A stretch of DNA of 7,207 nucleotides from CAIJKW01 sp964443365 (lineage in GTDB: Bacteria; Patescibacteriota; Minisyncoccia; Phycocordibacterales; CAIZLB01): assembly GCA_964443365.1 (NCBI GenBank), contig CAYUCM010000033.1, positions 1 to 7,207 on the forward strand, given 5' to 3'. The position numbers and the translations under genes are program-made. This document shows positions 5,741 to 7,207 of the stretch, piece after piece. Below the pieces are notes generated by a model that was not told the origin of the DNA, ran no database searches, and saw only the letters and a list, made by a program, of their open reading frames with translations. Positions within the stretch are counted from its first letter, which is position 1, and the number at the start of each line of letters is the position of its first letter.

Positions 5741-6385
5741 ATGAATAATTTGAATATACATTGGAATATTTTGGATGAACAAAGAAAGAGTTTTTTGCCA
5801 TTGTTCAAATCTCTATCTTTTGATGATGGTTTTTATCTTGCAGGTGGTACGGGCTTGGCGCTTCAGATTGGCCATCGAGACAGTATTGATTTTGATTTTT
5901 TCAAATATGACGATTTTGATACTGGTGTTTTAATATCAAAATTAGAAACCATTTTTTTGAGTCATAAATTGATAATTACTCAAAATGAAAAAAATACAGT
6001 TTCGTGCTTAGTTGATGATGTGGTTAAACTAAGTTTTTTTGGCTTTAAATACGATGTCTTGAGACCATTTGTAGAGACTGAATATTTCAAAATTGCTTCA
6101 CTGGAGGATATTGCCGCTATGAAGTTTGGTGCGATATTGAGTCGCTCTTTGGAAAAAGATTATGTTGACTTGTATTTTATATTGCAAAATTTTGATTTAA
6201 AAACGCTTATTGATATTACGGTCCAAAAGTATAAGGATATTGATACTGCATTAATATTAAAATCCCTAATATATTTTGATGACGTGTTAAATGAACCAAT
6301 TATCTTTAAAGAAAATCACGATATTTCATTCGATACTGTAAAAGAATTTCTCAAGAAGGTGGTAAAAAACTATTTTGTTTTATAA
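5741..6385 (+). CDS. AbiEii/AbiGii-type nucleotidyltransferase toxin
   Basis: A 214-aa member of the DNA polymerase beta-like nucleotidyltransferases of the AbiEii (DUF1814) type. Characterised relatives transfer nucleotides to tRNA or other targets and block growth, sometimes in phage defence. The sequence shows YLAGGTGLAL (32-41) with the Gly-Gly-Thr nucleotide-binding turn and the metal-binding pair Asp50 and Asp52 in SIDFDFF. A strand VKLSFFGF (95-102) stands where other family members carry a third acidic residue, here Ser98. Lys128 is in the ASLEDIAAMKFGA block, and KDYVDLYFIL (139-148) carries the late family motif. All core elements are present, so it is probably active. It starts 3 nt after the DUF6922-like gene with no Shine-Dalgarno, suggesting coupled translation and one operon. 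The unit sits between two ordinary cellular genes, as expected for a mobile toxin-antitoxin cassette. Family secure; the target is unknown. Confidence 0.88.
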   Translation: MNNLNIHWNILDEQRKSFLPLFKSLSFDDGFYLAGGTGLALQIGHRDSIDFDFFKYDDFDTGVLISKLETIFLSHKLIITQNEKNTVSCLVDDVVKLSFFGFKYDVLRPFVETEYFKIASLEDIAAMKFGAILSRSLEKDYVDLYFILQNFDLKTLIDITVQKYKDIDTALILKSLIYFDDVLNEPIIFKENHDISFDTVKEFLKKVVKNYFVL

Positions 6386-6405
6386 CTAAATTATCCATAG
6401 ATGAG

Positions 6406-6434
6406 TTGTTTTGTTTGGGTCTAGTTGTTATAAT
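6406..6434 (+). promoter_or_regulatory. Promoter of the exported coiled-coil gene
   Basis: TGTTATAAT (6426-6434) is a perfect extended -10; a weak -35, TTGTTT at 6406-6411, lies 17 bp upstream of the hexamer. The ATG at 6444 follows after 9 nt, so the leader would be about 3 nt. The gene therefore appears independent of the toxin-antitoxin operon before it, after which I see no good terminator. Confidence 0.55.
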
Positions 6435-6443
6435 AGATATTAT

Positions 6444-7207
6444 ATGTTTCTTGCTAAAAAGATTATTGATAAGTCCACGTGGTATTTTTTGTTTTCTTTG
6501 TTTTTGATCGCAATTATTTTTTCTGTTTTTGTACGTCCAAATATTTCTCTTTCTCAAACCGCTAACTTAACCCCAGAACAACAAGCACAGCTGCGCGCGG
6601 AGCTCGCTAAAATAGAACAAGAAATTAAAGACCAACAGGTTATTTTGGATAGTAAGGCAAAAGAGGGTACATCTATAGAGAGAGATATTGCTATTTTGAA
6701 TGCAAAGATTAAAACTGCACAACTTAAGATTAGATCACATGAAATTTCTATAAACAATTTAGGTAAAGATATTGTTGTTAAAACAAATACTATAAATGCA
6801 TTATCAGAAAGAATTGGAAAGGGTAAGGAGTCGCTCGCGCAAATTATAGAAAAAACCAGAGAGCTTGATGATTCAACGTTTATAGAATCTTTTTTGAGTA
6901 ATAAAAATCTTTCAGAATTTTTTATCGATTTTGATAATTTTACATCTATCAAGCAATCGATGAATATTCATTTGGATAATGTTAAAGATGCCAAACATAG
7001 CAATGAAGTTGTTAAAGAAGAGCTTGGTGTTAAAAGAAACAAAGAAATTGATTTAAAGGTGGACGTAGAAAAAGAACAAGCAAATATTAAGAAGTTGGAA
7101 GCAGAAAAGAAGAGATTGTTGAGTTTAAATAAAACTGAACAGCAGAATTATAAGACAGCTATTAGTAGTAAACAAAAACGAGCAAGTGAAATTAGAAATG
7201 CGCTGTT
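6444..7207 (+). CDS. Exported coiled-coil protein, EnvC/PcsB-like N-terminal part (truncated by window edge)
   Basis: The frame is open from the ATG at 6444 to the end of the window (254 codons), so the protein is cut at its C-terminus. Residues 1-37 look like an uncleaved anchor or signal sequence: basic start with KK, then a hydrophobic run WYFLFSLFLIAIIFSVFV. The rest is heptad-rich and dominated by Glu, Lys, Ile, Leu and Gln, predicting two long coiled-coil stretches (about 43-135 and 170-250). They are separated by a short non-coil region with FIESFLSNKNLSEFF. This arrangement is that of the N-terminal part of EnvC/PcsB-type murein hydrolase activators, which usually carry a peptidase M23 or other wall-acting domain afterwards. 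That domain would lie beyond the window. It probably acts at the cell envelope in division or wall remodelling. Family call moderate, because coiled coils resemble one another easily. Confidence 0.75.
   Translation, partial: MFLAKKIIDKSTWYFLFSLFLIAIIFSVFVRPNISLSQTANLTPEQQAQLRAELAKIEQEIKDQQVILDSKAKEGTSIERDIAILNAKIKTAQLKIRSHEISINNLGKDIVVKTNTINALSERIGKGKESLAQIIEKTRELDDSTFIESFLSNKNLSEFFIDFDNFTSIKQSMNIHLDNVKDAKHSNEVVKEELGVKRNKEIDLKVDVEKEQANIKKLEAEKKRLLSLNKTEQQNYKTAISSKQKRASEIRNAL

Noticed and set aside
5539..5808. Minus-strand frame opposite the DUF6922-like gene
   Set aside because: Antisense to two supported genes and without a recognisable domain.
4619..6754. 16-bp direct repeat ATGAAATTTCTATAAA at 4619-4634 and 6739-6754
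   Set aside because: One copy is in a coding region and the other intergenic, with no further similarity around them; plausible chance match in AT-rich DNA.
6351..6952. Two minus-strand open frames (6351-6557 and 6554-6952) opposite the end of the nucleotidyltransferase gene and the coiled-coil gene
   Set aside because: They mirror the base composition of the plus-strand genes, have no recognisable motif or promoter, and the plus-strand frame carries a clear anchor and heptad pattern.
1..7207. Alternative genetic code with TGA as glycine (known in some CPR lineages)
   Set aside because: No assigned gene ends in TGA, but none needs TGA read-through either; all proteins are complete with the standard bacterial code.
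1..7207. CRISPR arrays, insertion sequences, tRNA or rRNA genes
   Set aside because: No regularly spaced repeats, transposase motifs, cloverleaf or rRNA-like stretches were seen on either strand.

Overview
The window is AT-rich and tightly packed, with small gaps, no Shine-Dalgarno-like sequence before any start, and TAA or TAG stops throughout. The gene repertoire (CTC-type ribosomal protein L25, an exported coiled-coil cell-wall protein, a stand-alone PemK-like toxin, an AbiEii-type nucleotidyltransferase with a small partner, and membrane glycosyltransferases) is what I would expect in a Patescibacteria/CPR genome, probably of the Parcubacteria side. That placement is inferred from gene style, not from a marker phylogeny.

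Left part (1-4078): surface-glycan genes. A multi-membrane GT-C-like glycosyltransferase and a GT11 alpha-1,2-fucosyltransferase-like enzyme form a + strand pair 4 nt apart. A GT2 polyprenol-phosphate-type glycosyltransferase with C-terminal membrane helices converges on them, and its stop codon overlaps the GT11 stop. Together they could make and decorate lipid-linked glycans at the membrane; the actual glycan cannot be read from the sequence.

Middle (4079-4763): a 123-nt gap holds the best consensus promoter of the window, pointing right. It is followed within about 50 nt by a GAAA-loop hairpin and a strong intrinsic terminator, with no credible ORF. This looks like a very short RNA gene. 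Next is a leftward PemK/MazF-like toxin gene without an antitoxin neighbour, whose 3' end abuts the same terminator. A 175-nt divergent gap with promoters for the toxin and for L25 follows.

Right part (4764-7207): L25 (CTC form) with its own terminator, then a two-gene toxin-antitoxin-like operon (DUF6922-like small protein plus AbiEii-type nucleotidyltransferase), then an exported coiled-coil protein cut off by the window edge.

The most notable pattern is that the promoter-proximal genes have a -10 box (GTTATAATA in three cases) ending only 6 to 13 nt before the start codon. Their mRNAs should therefore be leaderless or nearly so. The most novel candidate is the short RNA unit at about 4120-4200.
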